The notes beneath the pieces are model-generated. The model ran no database searches. It was not told where the DNA came from and saw only the letters and a program-made list of their open reading frames with translations. From Plantactinospora soyae (GTDB lineage Bacteria; Actinomycetota; Actinomycetes; Mycobacteriales; Micromonosporaceae): a stretch of 64,000 bases of DNA. Of the stretch, positions 1 through 7,849 are shown one piece after another. Made by a program: the position numbers and the translations under genes. The stretch covers positions 1,178,001-1,242,000 of the forward strand of contig NZ_JADBEB010000001.1 of NCBI RefSeq assembly GCF_014874095.1, read 5' to 3'. How positions within the stretch are numbered: the stretch's first letter is position 1; each line of letters begins with the position of its first letter.

Positions 1-1206
1 GCTGCCCGGCGTACCCGGCAACAGGGGCCGGACCTGCGCGGCGGTCGCGGCGTCGTCCAGCACGACGAGCACCCGCCGGTCGGCGAGCCGGGCCCGGTAG
101 GCCGCGGCGAGGGCGGAGAGGTTCTGCGGCAGGGCCGATCCGGGTACGCCCAACACCCGCAGCAGGTCGGCCAGGACGGCGGCGGGATCCCGGGGCGCGG
201 CCGAGGCGCCGGTGAGGTTGACGAAAAGCTGCCCGTCCGGGAACCGGGCCCGGAGCCGGTGCGCCGTCACCACCGCCAGGGCGCTCTTGCCCACCCCGGG
301 CTGACCCGACACCGCCACCACCGGTACGCCGCCGGCATCCGCCCGCAGCAGTTCCTCGATCCGGTGCAGGCTGCCGGTACGGCCGACGAACCCCGACAGT
401 GCCGGAGGCAGCTGGCAGACCGGAAACGGTGACCGGGCGACCGCCCCGGACCGGTTCGGGCGGGAGATGGAGGGCTCCTCGCCGCGCAGGACCGCCTGGT
501 GCAGCCCGCGAAGCTGCGCGCCCGGCTCGATACCCAGCTCCGTCACCAGCGTCTCGCGGGCGTGCTGATAGGCCGCCAGCGCCTCGGCCCGGCGACCGGC
601 CCGGCACAGCGCGACCATCAACTGCCCGTGCGGCCTCTCCCGCAGCGGCTGTTCGGTCACCAGCCGGTGCAACTCGGCGAGCACCGGAGCGAGGTCGGCG
701 TCGGCGGCGAGGTCGGCGTCCACACAGTCCTCCTGTGCACCGACCCGCTCCAGCTCCCAGCGGGCGAGTTCGGGCTCCAGGGTCGGCACCGACAGATCGG
801 CCAACGGCCGTCCCCGCCACTGCCGGAGCCCGCGCCGGAACCGCTCCGCCGCGGTGACCGGATCGCCCGCCGCTAATGCCGCCCGCCCGATGGCGACCTC
901 GCGCCGGAACACCAGCACGTCGACGTCGTCGGTGTCGACCCGGAGCAGATAGCCGTCGCTGCGGTGTTCGATGACCACGCCCGGCAACCGGTCCCGCAAC
1001 CGGGAAACGTACGTCTGGAGGTTCGACGCGTACGAGGCCGGTGGTCGGTCCGTCCACAATGCTTCCACGAGGCGGTCGACCGTCACCACCTCTCCGGCGC
1101 CGACCAGCAGAACGCCGAGCACCGTCCGCTGGTGCCGACTGCGCAACACCAGTTCGGCGCCGGTGTCCGCGCAGACCCGCAGTGGTCCGAGAACCCCGAA
1201 CTTCAC
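1..1206 (-). CDS. SARP/AfsR-family transcriptional regulator with NB-ARC ATPase domain (3' end outside window)
   Basis: The gene runs leftward off the window, and 402 residues are visible. I start it at GTG 1206 because GGGGAG lies 7 nt upstream and translation opens with VKFGVLGPLRV, a typical SARP N-terminus. Domains in order: winged-helix DNA-binding domain (about 1-90, with NLQTYVSRLRDRL), bacterial transcriptional activator domain (about 95-250, ending ETLVTELGIEPGAQLR), then a P-loop ATPase. The Walker A motif GQPGVGKS is at residues 301-308, and a Walker B-like VLVVLDD follows near the edge. Such proteins usually activate secondary metabolism or differentiation genes, with the ATPase gating DNA binding. 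No biosynthetic cluster is visible here, so the targets are unknown. An AfsR-type TPR tail may lie outside the window. Confidence 0.9.
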   Translation of the reverse strand, partial: MKFGVLGPLRVCADTGAELVLRSRHQRTVLGVLLVGAGEVVTVDRLVEALWTDRPPASYASNLQTYVSRLRDRLPGVVIEHRSDGYLLRVDTDDVDVLVFRREVAIGRAALAAGDPVTAAERFRRGLRQWRGRPLADLSVPTLEPELARWELERVGAQEDCVDADLAADADLAPVLAELHRLVTEQPLRERPHGQLMVALCRAGRRAEALAAYQHARETLVTELGIEPGAQLRGLHQAVLRGEEPSISRPNRSGAVARSPFPVCQLPPALSGFVGRTGSLHRIEELLRADAGGVPVVAVSGQPGVGKSALAVVTAHRLRARFPDGQLFVNLTGASAAPRDPAAVLADLLRVLGVPGSALPQNLSALAAAYRARLADRRVLVVLDDAATAAQVRPLLPGTPGS

Positions 1207-1544
1207 TCGCCGTCTCCCCGCACCGCCGTCGGCAAATCACGGACATGGAACCGTACTACGGGCCCGAACAGGGATCCGACCCGTCGGAGCCGGGCGGCTG
1301 GCGTACCCGTGTGGTGACTGTGTGGCGGGCCTGCCCAAGCTGCTAGAGGCCCACACGGGGGACGGGTCGGCCGACGGGGGCGGAACCGAACAACGGGGAG
1401 GCGGGACCGCCCTCGCGGCGGCCCCGGCCGGTTGGGTTGGGCGGCCCGTCGGGGGGCGGGCCGCCAGGTCAACGGGGGGCGTGGTGACCGACCGGGCGCA
1501 GGCCCGGGCGGCACCGCGCGGCCCCACTCTCCGCAGCCGCCGCA

Positions 1545-1650
1545 GCCCGGATCCCTCAACGGTTCCGGCCCGGATCTGGCAACGGCTGCGGCCCGGATCT
1601 GACCACGATCGCGCCCCGGATTTTCCCGCCGTTTTGGCCCGGGTTCCTTA
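1545..1650. repeat. 23-bp degenerate tandem repeat, about 4.6 units
   Basis: Units beginning GCCCGGATC or a close variant start at 1545, 1568, 1591, 1614 and 1637, an exact 23-bp period. The second and third units are most alike (GCCCGGATCTG then ACCACG or GCAACG). The array ends just before the dyad upstream of the ferric-reductase gene. The rest of the 522-bp gap between the SARP gene and the reductase (1207-1728) is GC-rich and shows no convincing gene. Confidence 0.75.
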
Positions 1651-1685
1651 GCCGTCTACGAAGCGATTCTTAAGACTCGGCTAAG
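1647..1685. promoter_or_regulatory. Inverted repeat, candidate operator upstream of the flavin/heme redox operon
   Basis: CTTAGCCGTCT at 1647-1657 is mirrored by AGACTCGGCTAAG at 1673-1685, with a single extra base in the right arm and an AT-richer spacer. It lies 44 bp before the first start codon of the redox operon. It is not a match to the DtxR/IdeR iron box. It could be an operator or part of the promoter; the binding protein is unknown. Confidence 0.4.
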
Positions 1686-1728
1686 CGGGCCGCTCAGACT
1701 GGTATCCCGCGCGGTAAACCTGTACACC

Positions 1729-3342
1729 TTGTCCGTGACTCGTCGTCGGGATGTCGATACGGCGGAGCCGCTCACCGAGTGGGTGACGGGTCTGCTGCCA
1801 AAGGTGTCGTCCGAAGATCCCTACGACCGGCCGGCGGGGGGACGGAGCCGCGACCCCGAATTCGAGCCGTACCCATCGCCCGAACCACCCCGCCCGGGTG
1901 GCGGGTGGTCGACGACGGAGCGGAGCCGCGAGCCGCGTTCGTACGCCCAGGACGCCCCGGACCACCGTCCCGGGCCCGGCGGTGGCCTGGATGCCCGCCA
2001 CCGGGAGACCGCGGAGGTGGAGCCGTACGACCGCAGTGGTCGGCTCTTCTTCCACATCGTCTTCTGGTCGGCGCTGGCCACCAGTGTCGAGCTGTGGTGG
2101 CTGAACACGCCGTCCGAGTCGATCAGAACCACCGCCGACATCCTGATCGCCGGTGGCCGGCTCACCGGCATGGTCGGCGGCTTCCTGCTGCTCGCCCAGG
2201 TGCTGCTGATGAGCCGGGTACGCTGGCTGGAACGCTGGATCGGGGCGCACTCGCTGCTCATCTGGCACCGGGAACTCGGCGCCTTCCTGCTCCTGGCCAT
2301 CCTCGCCCACGCCGGACTGATCGCCGTCGGCTACAGCAAGCTCACCAACGAGCCGGTGGTGGCCGGCACCTGGCGGCTGCTGAACACGTACGAGGACATG
2401 CTCAGCGCGACGTTGGCCACCGGCATCCTGATCGGGATCGCGCTGCTCGCCATCCGGGCGATCCGCCGGATGATGAACTACGAGCTCTGGTACTACCTGC
2501 ACCTGAGCACCTACCTCGTGCTGCTGTTCGGCTACGGCCACCAGTTCGCCGCCGGGCAGGAGCTGTCCAAGCCCGGCTTCGGCCGGTACTTCTGGGCCGG
2601 CCTGTACTTCTTCGTCATCGGGTGCGTCCTCTGGGGACGGATCATCTCGCCGATCGCCTTCAACATGCGGCACCGGCTGCGGGTCGAGGACGTCGTCCCG
2701 GAGGCACCGGACATGGTGTCGATCTACATCTCCGGAAATCGGCTCGACGAGCTCGACGCCCGGGCGGGGCAGTACTTCCGCTGGCGGTTCCTGACCAAGG
2801 GCGGCTGGTGGCAGGCGCACCCGTTCTCGCTCTCGGCGGCCCCGAACGAGCAGTGGCTGCGGTTGACCGTCAAGGTGGTCGGCGACCACACCGAGTCCCT
2901 CCAGTACCTGGAGCCCGGCACCCGGATCTTCGCCGAGGGGCCGTCCGGGGTGTTCACCGCCGACCGTGCGATCCGGCCCAGGGCCCTGCTCATCGCCGGT
3001 GGCAGTGGCATCGCGCCGATCCGGGCCCTGCTGGAGGACCTGCCCGAGCACACCGTGGTGATCTACCGGTCCCGCAGCGAGGACGAGCTGCTGTTCCGGG
3101 ACGAGCTGGACTGGCTGGCCCGGGCCCGCAACGCCCAGGTCTGGTACGTCATCGGTTCCCGGGAGGACCCGGCACCCCGGCACCTCTTCACCGCCAAGGG
3201 CATGCGGGAACTCGTCCCGGACGTACGTCGGCGGGACATCTACCTCTGTGGACCTCCCGGCCTGGTGGACGTGTCGATGCGTACCATGCGCAAGCTCCGG
3301 GTCCCGCGTCGACAGATGCATCTCGACCCGTTCGAATTCTGA
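1729..3342 (+). CDS. Ferric-reductase-like transmembrane flavoprotein (heme membrane domain plus FAD/NAD(P)-binding reductase)
   Basis: A 537-residue membrane oxidoreductase. Residues 1-100 are hydrophilic and probably disordered. A six-helix ferric-reductase-type core follows, with candidate heme-ligand histidines at 180 (IWHRELG), 194 (ILAHAGL), 258 (YYLHLS) and 271. The C-terminal half is a ferredoxin-NADP reductase module: FAD-binding HPFSLSAAP, NAD-binding AGGSGIAP, and a terminal CGPPGLV. It should pass electrons from cytosolic NAD(P)H through FAD and heme to the outer face. The next two genes encode an FMN-binding protein and its flavinylating enzyme, so the flavoprotein next door is the likely acceptor. 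The start is TTG 1729; GTG 1735 in the same frame is an alternative. Confidence 0.88.
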   Translation: MSVTRRRDVDTAEPLTEWVTGLLPKVSSEDPYDRPAGGRSRDPEFEPYPSPEPPRPGGGWSTTERSREPRSYAQDAPDHRPGPGGGLDARHRETAEVEPYDRSGRLFFHIVFWSALATSVELWWLNTPSESIRTTADILIAGGRLTGMVGGFLLLAQVLLMSRVRWLERWIGAHSLLIWHRELGAFLLLAILAHAGLIAVGYSKLTNEPVVAGTWRLLNTYEDMLSATLATGILIGIALLAIRAIRRMMNYELWYYLHLSTYLVLLFGYGHQFAAGQELSKPGFGRYFWAGLYFFVIGCVLWGRIISPIAFNMRHRLRVEDVVPEAPDMVSIYISGNRLDELDARAGQYFRWRFLTKGGWWQAHPFSLSAAPNEQWLRLTVKVVGDHTESLQYLEPGTRIFAEGPSGVFTADRAIRPRALLIAGGSGIAPIRALLEDLPEHTVVIYRSRSEDELLFRDELDWLARARNAQVWYVIGSREDPAPRHLFTAKGMRELVPDVRRRDIYLCGPPGLVDVSMRTMRKLRVPRRQMHLDPFEF

Positions 3343-3376
3343 TCCTTCCGCCCCACCCCCTACGGAGGTAGATCCC

Positions 3377-3871
3377 GTGCGTCGCGCCGCGTTCGCCGTA
3401 CTCGGTACCGCCATCGGCACCGTCCTGCTGATCGGTGCCAAGCTCGGCACCCCGACCTCAGGTGCCGACACCCAGGTCGCGCTGGAGGAGACCGCCGACG
3501 AGACCGCCGCCACCCCCACGGCGACCGCCAAGGCCCCGGCCGGCAAGAAGACCACCCCGCCGCCCGCGAAGAAGCCGCCGGCGAGTGGACTGGTCGACGG
3601 CACCTTCGCCGGAGCCAACGCCAAGTACGACTACGGCACCATCAAGGTCACCATCACCGTCAAGGCCGGCAAGGTGTCGGACGTCGACGCCAGCTACCCG
3701 GACGAGGACCCGACCAGCGCCGGGATCAACGAGAACGCGATTCCGAAGCTGCGCCAGCAGGTGCTCGCCGCGCAGAGCGCCGCCAAGATAACCACGGTCT
3801 CCGGGGCCAGCCTGACCAGTGCCGCGTACAAGGCGTCGTTGCAGTCGGCGCTCGACAAGGCGAAGGCCTGA
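3377..3871 (+). CDS. Membrane-anchored FMN-binding domain protein
   Basis: 164 residues from GTG 3377, with GGAGG 8 nt upstream. A hydrophobic N-terminal anchor or signal (about 4-24) is followed by a low-complexity Thr/Pro/Lys/Ala linker (about 38-70) and one FMN-binding domain (71-164). The motif SGASLTS contains the expected covalent attachment residue, Ser145, matching the SGA[ST] acceptor known from NqrC/RnfG-type proteins. It sits 34 bp after the reductase gene and 4 bp before the apbE-like gene, so the three genes look like one transcript. The likely role is a flavinylated extracytoplasmic electron carrier. The terminal acceptor is not evident from the sequence. Confidence 0.88.
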   Translation: MRRAAFAVLGTAIGTVLLIGAKLGTPTSGADTQVALEETADETAATPTATAKAPAGKKTTPPPAKKPPASGLVDGTFAGANAKYDYGTIKVTITVKAGKVSDVDASYPDEDPTSAGINENAIPKLRQQVLAAQSAAKITTVSGASLTSAAYKASLQSALDKAKA

Positions 3872-3875
3872 GCCG

Positions 3876-4706
3876 ATGGGTGCCGCAGGGCTGCGCCGGG
3901 TCGAGCAGATCATGGGTACGCCGATCAGTGTGCAGCTCACCGACCCACTTCCGGCACGCCGGCTGGAGGAGTTGGCCGAGCAGACCTTCGACTGGTTCCG
4001 CGAGGTGGACCAGCGGTTCAGCACCTACAAGGAGGACAGCGAGGTCAACCGGTTCGACCGGGGTGAACTCGCCCTCGCGGACGGCTCCGCCGACCTGCGG
4101 CTGGTCGTCGAGGCCTGTGCGGACCTGTGGCGGGACACCGACGGCTACTTCGACGCGTACGCGACCGGGCGGTTCGATCCGTCCGGTTTCGTGAAGGGCT
4201 GGTCGGTGCAGGTGGCCTCGGACCGGCTGCTCGCCGCCGGCTGTCGCTCGCACTGGATCAACGCTGGTGGGGACATCCGGGCCCATGGCGGCCCCCGTCC
4301 CGGTGAGCCGTGGCGGATCGGGGTCCGGCACCCGTGGCAGCCGGACAAGGTCTGCTGGGTGCTGGGCAGCACCGACTTCGCGATCGCGACCTCCGGCACC
4401 TACGAGCGGGGATTCCACGTCATCGACCCGTACCGGGGCGAGCCGGCCACCGGGCTGACCTCGGTGACCGTGGTCGGCAAGGATCTCGGCCGGGCCGACG
4501 CGTACGCCACCGCCGGGGTGGCGATGGGGCGGTCGGGGCTGCGTTGGCTGGCCGAACTGCCCGGCTACGAGGTCGGCATCGTCACCTCCGACGAGCTGAG
4601 TTACCGCTCGGACGGCTTTCCGGTGCTGCCGGGCGAACCGGCGGGACCGGCACCGCTGCCGGGCCGGTCCGACCTGGCGGACCAGCCCGTACCGAGGATC
4701 GGGTAG
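3876..4706 (+). CDS. FAD:protein FMN transferase (ApbE family)
   Basis: 276 residues. ApbE enzymes transfer FMN from FAD to a Ser/Thr of partner proteins outside the membrane. Visible family features are the opening MGTPISVQL, RFSTYKEDSEVNRF, GFVKGWSV, the nucleotide-site HWINAGGD, and the C-terminal TSGTYERG plus DAYATAGVAMG. The obvious substrate is the FMN-binding protein encoded 4 bp upstream. There is no lipobox or clear signal peptide at this start (ATG 3876), which is short for a family whose members are often exported. The annotated start may therefore be incomplete, or export may be assisted in another way. Confidence 0.9.
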   Translation: MGAAGLRRVEQIMGTPISVQLTDPLPARRLEELAEQTFDWFREVDQRFSTYKEDSEVNRFDRGELALADGSADLRLVVEACADLWRDTDGYFDAYATGRFDPSGFVKGWSVQVASDRLLAAGCRSHWINAGGDIRAHGGPRPGEPWRIGVRHPWQPDKVCWVLGSTDFAIATSGTYERGFHVIDPYRGEPATGLTSVTVVGKDLGRADAYATAGVAMGRSGLRWLAELPGYEVGIVTSDELSYRSDGFPVLPGEPAGPAPLPGRSDLADQPVPRIG

Positions 4707-4711
4707 CGCCC

Positions 4712-5404
4712 TCAGGCGTGGCCGGTGACGCCGTCGGCCGCCAATGGGGAGCCGTCCAGCCGCGGGTCGCCGAGGAAGCGTGACCAGCGACCGCCGCCGA
4801 GCAGGCCGCCCTCCCGGGCGAACTGCGGCACCGTGGTCAGCAACCCCTCGGTGCCGTACAGCGCCGCCGCCAGCCCCGGTTCCAGCGTCCGCTCGCCGGT
4901 GGGAAACGGATGCTGGCGGTGGGCGGCGCGGAGCAGCCGGGCACCGCTCACGGTCCGGCGGGGCAGGAACCAGCTGGCGATTCCACCGAACGCCAGCACC
5001 ATGACCAGTCCGGTGCCGACGCCGACCAGGTCACCGGCGACCAGCCGGGTGACCAGCATCGGCGGCACCAGCACCAGCATCGCCGGCAGCAGGAACCGGT
5101 GCCAGGCCGGGCGGAGCAGGCCGAGCCCGATCAGGCCCTCGCGCTGCTCGGCCAGGGCCCGCCGGACCCGGTGCTGGTTGGCCACCTCGCGCGGTGCCAT
5201 CGAGCCGTAGAGCGCGCCGAACAGCGCACGTTCCAGCGGCTCGACGCCGGCCGGCAGGACGCCGGTCCGCCGGAGCCCACCGGGGCGGTCGGCCACCACC
5301 AGACCCCGGACGTGCAGCTTGACCAGCGCGGTCCGGACGGCGGCCCACGCGCCACCGCTCAGGTAGCCGAGGTCCGTCGTGCTGGCGTCCGATGGATCCG
5401 TCAT
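4712..5404 (-). CDS. TIGR04222-type membrane protein
   Basis: 230 residues from ATG 5404 (MTDPSDASTTDLGYLSGG). The opening with TDLGYLSGG followed by an RTALVKLHVRGLV helix matches the TIGR04222 family of actinobacterial membrane proteins as I know it. Two hydrophobic segments lie mid-protein (RFLLPAMLVLVPPMLVT and a GLVMVLAFGG stretch). The C-terminus is glycine-rich (GGLLGGGRWSRFLG). The function of the family is unknown. The gene converges on apbE with only 5 bp between stop codons and no recognisable terminator. Confidence 0.75.
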   Translation of the reverse strand: MTDPSDASTTDLGYLSGGAWAAVRTALVKLHVRGLVVADRPGGLRRTGVLPAGVEPLERALFGALYGSMAPREVANQHRVRRALAEQREGLIGLGLLRPAWHRFLLPAMLVLVPPMLVTRLVAGDLVGVGTGLVMVLAFGGIASWFLPRRTVSGARLLRAAHRQHPFPTGERTLEPGLAAALYGTEGLLTTVPQFAREGGLLGGGRWSRFLGDPRLDGSPLAADGVTGHA

Positions 5405-5443
5405 ACCTTCCAGTATGGAACCCCCGCGCACCTGGTTTGTCGG

Positions 5444-6109
5444 CTACCTCGCCGGACCGCCGGGCAGGTGGGCGCCGAACCACTCCGCCGCCTCCCGGGC
5501 CACCTGTTCCAGGGTGCCGGCCTCGGCGAACAGATGGGTGGCACCGGGTACGACCCGCAGCTCCGCGGGGCTGTCCAGCGCGGCGAGCGCCTGCTCGTTG
5601 AGTCGGAGCACCTCGTCGTCGAGCCCGCCGACCAGCAGCAGTGTGCTGGCCCGTACCCGGGTCAGGTCCGGACCGGCCAGGTCCGGGCGTCCGCCCCGGG
5701 AGACGACCGCGTGCACCTGATCCGGTCGGGACGCGGCGGCGGCCAGCGCGGCGGCGGCGCCGGTACTGGCACCGAAGAGTCCGATCGGCAGCGGCCCGGC
5801 CGGGGCGCCGCTGCCCAACCAGTCGACGATGCCCACGAGCCGGCCGGTGAGCAGGCCGATGTCAAACCGCAGCTCGCCGGTCCGGTCGTCGACCGCCTCC
5901 TCGTCCCGGGTCAGCAGGTCCACCAGCAGGGTGGCCAGGGACGCCCGGCCCAGCGCGTCGGCGACCAGCCGGTTGCGGGGGCTGTGCCGGGAGCTTCCGC
6001 TGCCGTGCGCGAACAGTACGATCCCGCGCGCGCCGGCCGGGACAACCAGGTCACCGGTCAGCTCGACGCCCCCGGTCGGGATCGTGGTCTCGGTCGTCCG
6101 GGTGTCCAT
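5444..6109 (-). CDS. Alpha/beta hydrolase (dienelactone-hydrolase-like)
   Basis: 221 residues with the single-domain alpha/beta hydrolase layout. The oxyanion region is VLFAHGSGSSRHSPRN, the nucleophile elbow is GASTG with Ser115, an acidic residue lies in LLVGGLDDEVL, and the histidine is in PGATHLF. These proteins are often annotated as dienelactone hydrolase or phosphoribosyltransferase-linked hydrolase. The substrate cannot be told from sequence. It lies 39 bp upstream of the TIGR04222 gene in the same direction and may be co-transcribed with it. Confidence 0.82.
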   Translation of the reverse strand: MDTRTTETTIPTGGVELTGDLVVPAGARGIVLFAHGSGSSRHSPRNRLVADALGRASLATLLVDLLTRDEEAVDDRTGELRFDIGLLTGRLVGIVDWLGSGAPAGPLPIGLFGASTGAAAALAAAASRPDQVHAVVSRGGRPDLAGPDLTRVRASTLLLVGGLDDEVLRLNEQALAALDSPAELRVVPGATHLFAEAGTLEQVAREAAEWFGAHLPGGPAR

Positions 6110-6349
6110 CCGGCTGCCTCCCCTGCCTGTCGCGGGCCGGACGCTCCCTGCGGCGGTACGCCGGGACCGGCCTCCGGTGTCGGCCTACCCTGCGGCGGCG
6201 GGGTCAACCCCGCGACGTGCCGTGCTCGGCCCGCGCCGGGGCCGCCGGCCGTCGGGTTTGCCGGGATGGACCCGGGGAAGGCCGCTACTACGCCCGACCA
6301 GCCACCGGATGGACGATGTGCCAGCCGGCAGACGAAGGTGAGGGATGTT

Positions 6350-6553
6350 ATGGGCCGCCAGAAATCCGGCAAGTCGAAGTCTTCCCAGACCAGCGCCACT
6401 GAGGTCGGGGAGCGGACGCCCGATCTGAGCGAGTGGACGGACGAGGCGGCCAAGGCGAGGACGATCGACGACCCGCGCCGGATGCCGCCGCGCGACTCGA
6501 CCGGACTGCCCTCCAGCGGCGACCGGTACACCGAGGACCCGCGCGACCGTTAG
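6350..6553 (+). CDS. Small hydrophilic hypothetical protein
   Basis: 67 residues starting MGRQKSGKSKSS, with a GGTGAGGG ribosome-binding site just upstream of ATG 6350. It is strongly charged and has no hydrophobic segment, cysteine or recognisable domain. The middle contains DLSEWTDEAAKA. I do not recognise it. The good ribosome-binding site and the position between two clearly real genes support it as a small real gene. The 240 bp before it contain no other gene that I can support. Confidence 0.5.
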   Translation: MGRQKSGKSKSSQTSATEVGERTPDLSEWTDEAAKARTIDDPRRMPPRDSTGLPSSGDRYTEDPRDR

Positions 6554-6654
6554 CTGGAATTTCCAACCCGATCGGCGCGACTTCCACCGCAATGGGGTGG
6601 TTAGTCCGGTAGGCTGACCCCGGTTTCGCCCGGTGGCGTCCCCTCCGTGCCGGC

Positions 6655-6776
6655 GCGACCGCCGCCGAATCACCCTCGGGTGAGCCGGGGACCCAGGTAG
6701 GTGGGGTGAGTCCGCGACCGCGGTAGGGACTTGTTCCGTCCCGAACCCGTCAGCTAACTCGGTAGGCGGCCGACGG
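6655..6776 (+). ncRNA. c-di-AMP riboswitch (ydaO/yuaA type)
   Basis: The leader carries the conserved blocks of the ydaO element in order: GAATCACC (6667 on), GGTGAGCCGGGGACCCA, GGTAGGTGGGGTGAGTCC, then TCCCGAACCCGTCAGCTAA and a closing GGTAGGCGGC. The outer stem can form between GCCGCC at 6661-6666 and GGCGGC at 6765-6770. It ends directly before the ribosome-binding site of a secreted wall-hydrolase gene, the usual actinobacterial target of this class. Ligand binding is normally repressive for such genes. Known facts about the class are applied here by pattern recognition only. Confidence 0.9.
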
Positions 6777-6786
6777 AGGGACATGC

Positions 6787-7812
6787 ATGACGGGATCCAG
6801 ACGTCGGCGGTTACCGCTGGTCCTGGCACTGCTCGCGGTGGTCGGTGCGCTCGCCGGACCGGGAGGCCGACCCGGCGCGGCGGCCCTGGACCCCGCCGCC
6901 CTCGGTGACGAGGGCGGCACCCCGCTGCTCCGCGACGTGCTCGGGTCCACCGGACGGGGCTACGTGCAGGCCAGTAACGCACTGGCCAACGCCAAGGCCC
7001 GGCAGGCGAAGCTGGCCGCCGAACTCGTCCGCGTCGAGACCCGGATAGCCGAACTGCGGCCGCAGATCGAGCTGGTCGCCCGCAACGCGTACCAGACCGG
7101 TCGGATCGGCCCGGTGCTGGCGCTGCTGCACGCCGGATCGGCCGACGAGTTCCTGGAGCGCGCCCGGGGGCTGGAGACCGTCGCCCGGCGGGACAACGAC
7201 ACGCTGCGCCGGCTGGGCCAGGCCCGGGACCGGGCCGCCCGGGCGAAACTGGCGCTCGACGCCGAGGTCGTCGAGGAACGCAAGCAGCTCACCATCATGC
7301 TCCGGCAGAAGCAGGCGGCCGAGCGGGCGCTGGCCCTGGTCGGCGGCGCCTCGACCGGCGGCTTCGTCGTCGCCAGCTCACCGGTCGCCCGGTCGGCGCC
7401 GCGCAACGGAGACGGCTCCTGGCCGCCGCAGTCCTGCAACCGGCCCGATCCGACCACCCCGGGCTGCGTCAGCCCACGGACGCTGCACGCGTTCAACGAG
7501 GCCCGCCGAGCCGGCTTCACCCGGTTCACCTCGTGCTACCGCTCTGGTGGGCCGTACGAGCACCCCAAGGGTCGGGCCTGCGACTTCTCCGCCCAGGCCG
7601 GCGGGTTCGGCGGGAACGCCAAGGGACCCGACCGGACGTACGGCAACAACCTCGCCGCCTTCTTCGTCCGCAACGCCGACCGGCTGGGCGTGCTCTACGT
7701 CATCTGGTACCGGCAGATCTGGCTGCCGACGACCGGTTGGAAGTCGTACGGCGGTGCGCACGGCGACGCGTCCAGCGACCACACGAACCACGTACACCTG
7801 TCGCTGCTCTAG
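6787..7812 (+). CDS. Secreted coiled-coil protein with VanY-like C-terminal domain, probable cell-wall hydrolase
   Basis: 341 residues from ATG 6787, with GGAGGG 6 nt upstream. A Sec signal peptide (RRRR then a hydrophobic run to about 25) is followed by a long coiled coil (about 60-185) of the kind seen in RipA- and PcsB-like regulators. The C-terminal domain (about 205-341) has EHPKGRACD (His259, Asp266) and NHVHLS (His335, His337). This fits the HxxGxAxD ... HxH zinc ligands of LAS or D-Ala-D-Ala carboxypeptidase folds. Two cysteine pairs could be oxidised outside the cell. Peptidoglycan cleavage is inferred from the fold and from the upstream c-di-AMP riboswitch. An inactive binding domain cannot be excluded. 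Confidence 0.8.
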   Translation: MTGSRRRRLPLVLALLAVVGALAGPGGRPGAAALDPAALGDEGGTPLLRDVLGSTGRGYVQASNALANAKARQAKLAAELVRVETRIAELRPQIELVARNAYQTGRIGPVLALLHAGSADEFLERARGLETVARRDNDTLRRLGQARDRAARAKLALDAEVVEERKQLTIMLRQKQAAERALALVGGASTGGFVVASSPVARSAPRNGDGSWPPQSCNRPDPTTPGCVSPRTLHAFNEARRAGFTRFTSCYRSGGPYEHPKGRACDFSAQAGGFGGNAKGPDRTYGNNLAAFFVRNADRLGVLYVIWYRQIWLPTTGWKSYGGAHGDASSDHTNHVHLSLL

Positions 7813-7842
7813 GGCGTTCTCGCCCTGGCCGGCGGTCCGGCC
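7811..7842. terminator. Paired hairpins between convergent genes
   Basis: AGGGCG/CGCCCT (7811-7826) and GGCCGG/CCGGCC (7827-7842) form two adjacent short hairpins, each with a 4-nt loop, between the stop codons of the wall-hydrolase and GH65 genes. There is no U-tract, as is common in high-GC actinomycetes. Confidence 0.45.
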
Positions 7843-7849
7843 GGTCGGC

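Noticed and set aside
1681-3624. Long open frame on the minus strand across the ferric-reductase and FMN-binding genes
   Set aside because: No domain, low-complexity translation, and it is opposite two genes with strong motifs.
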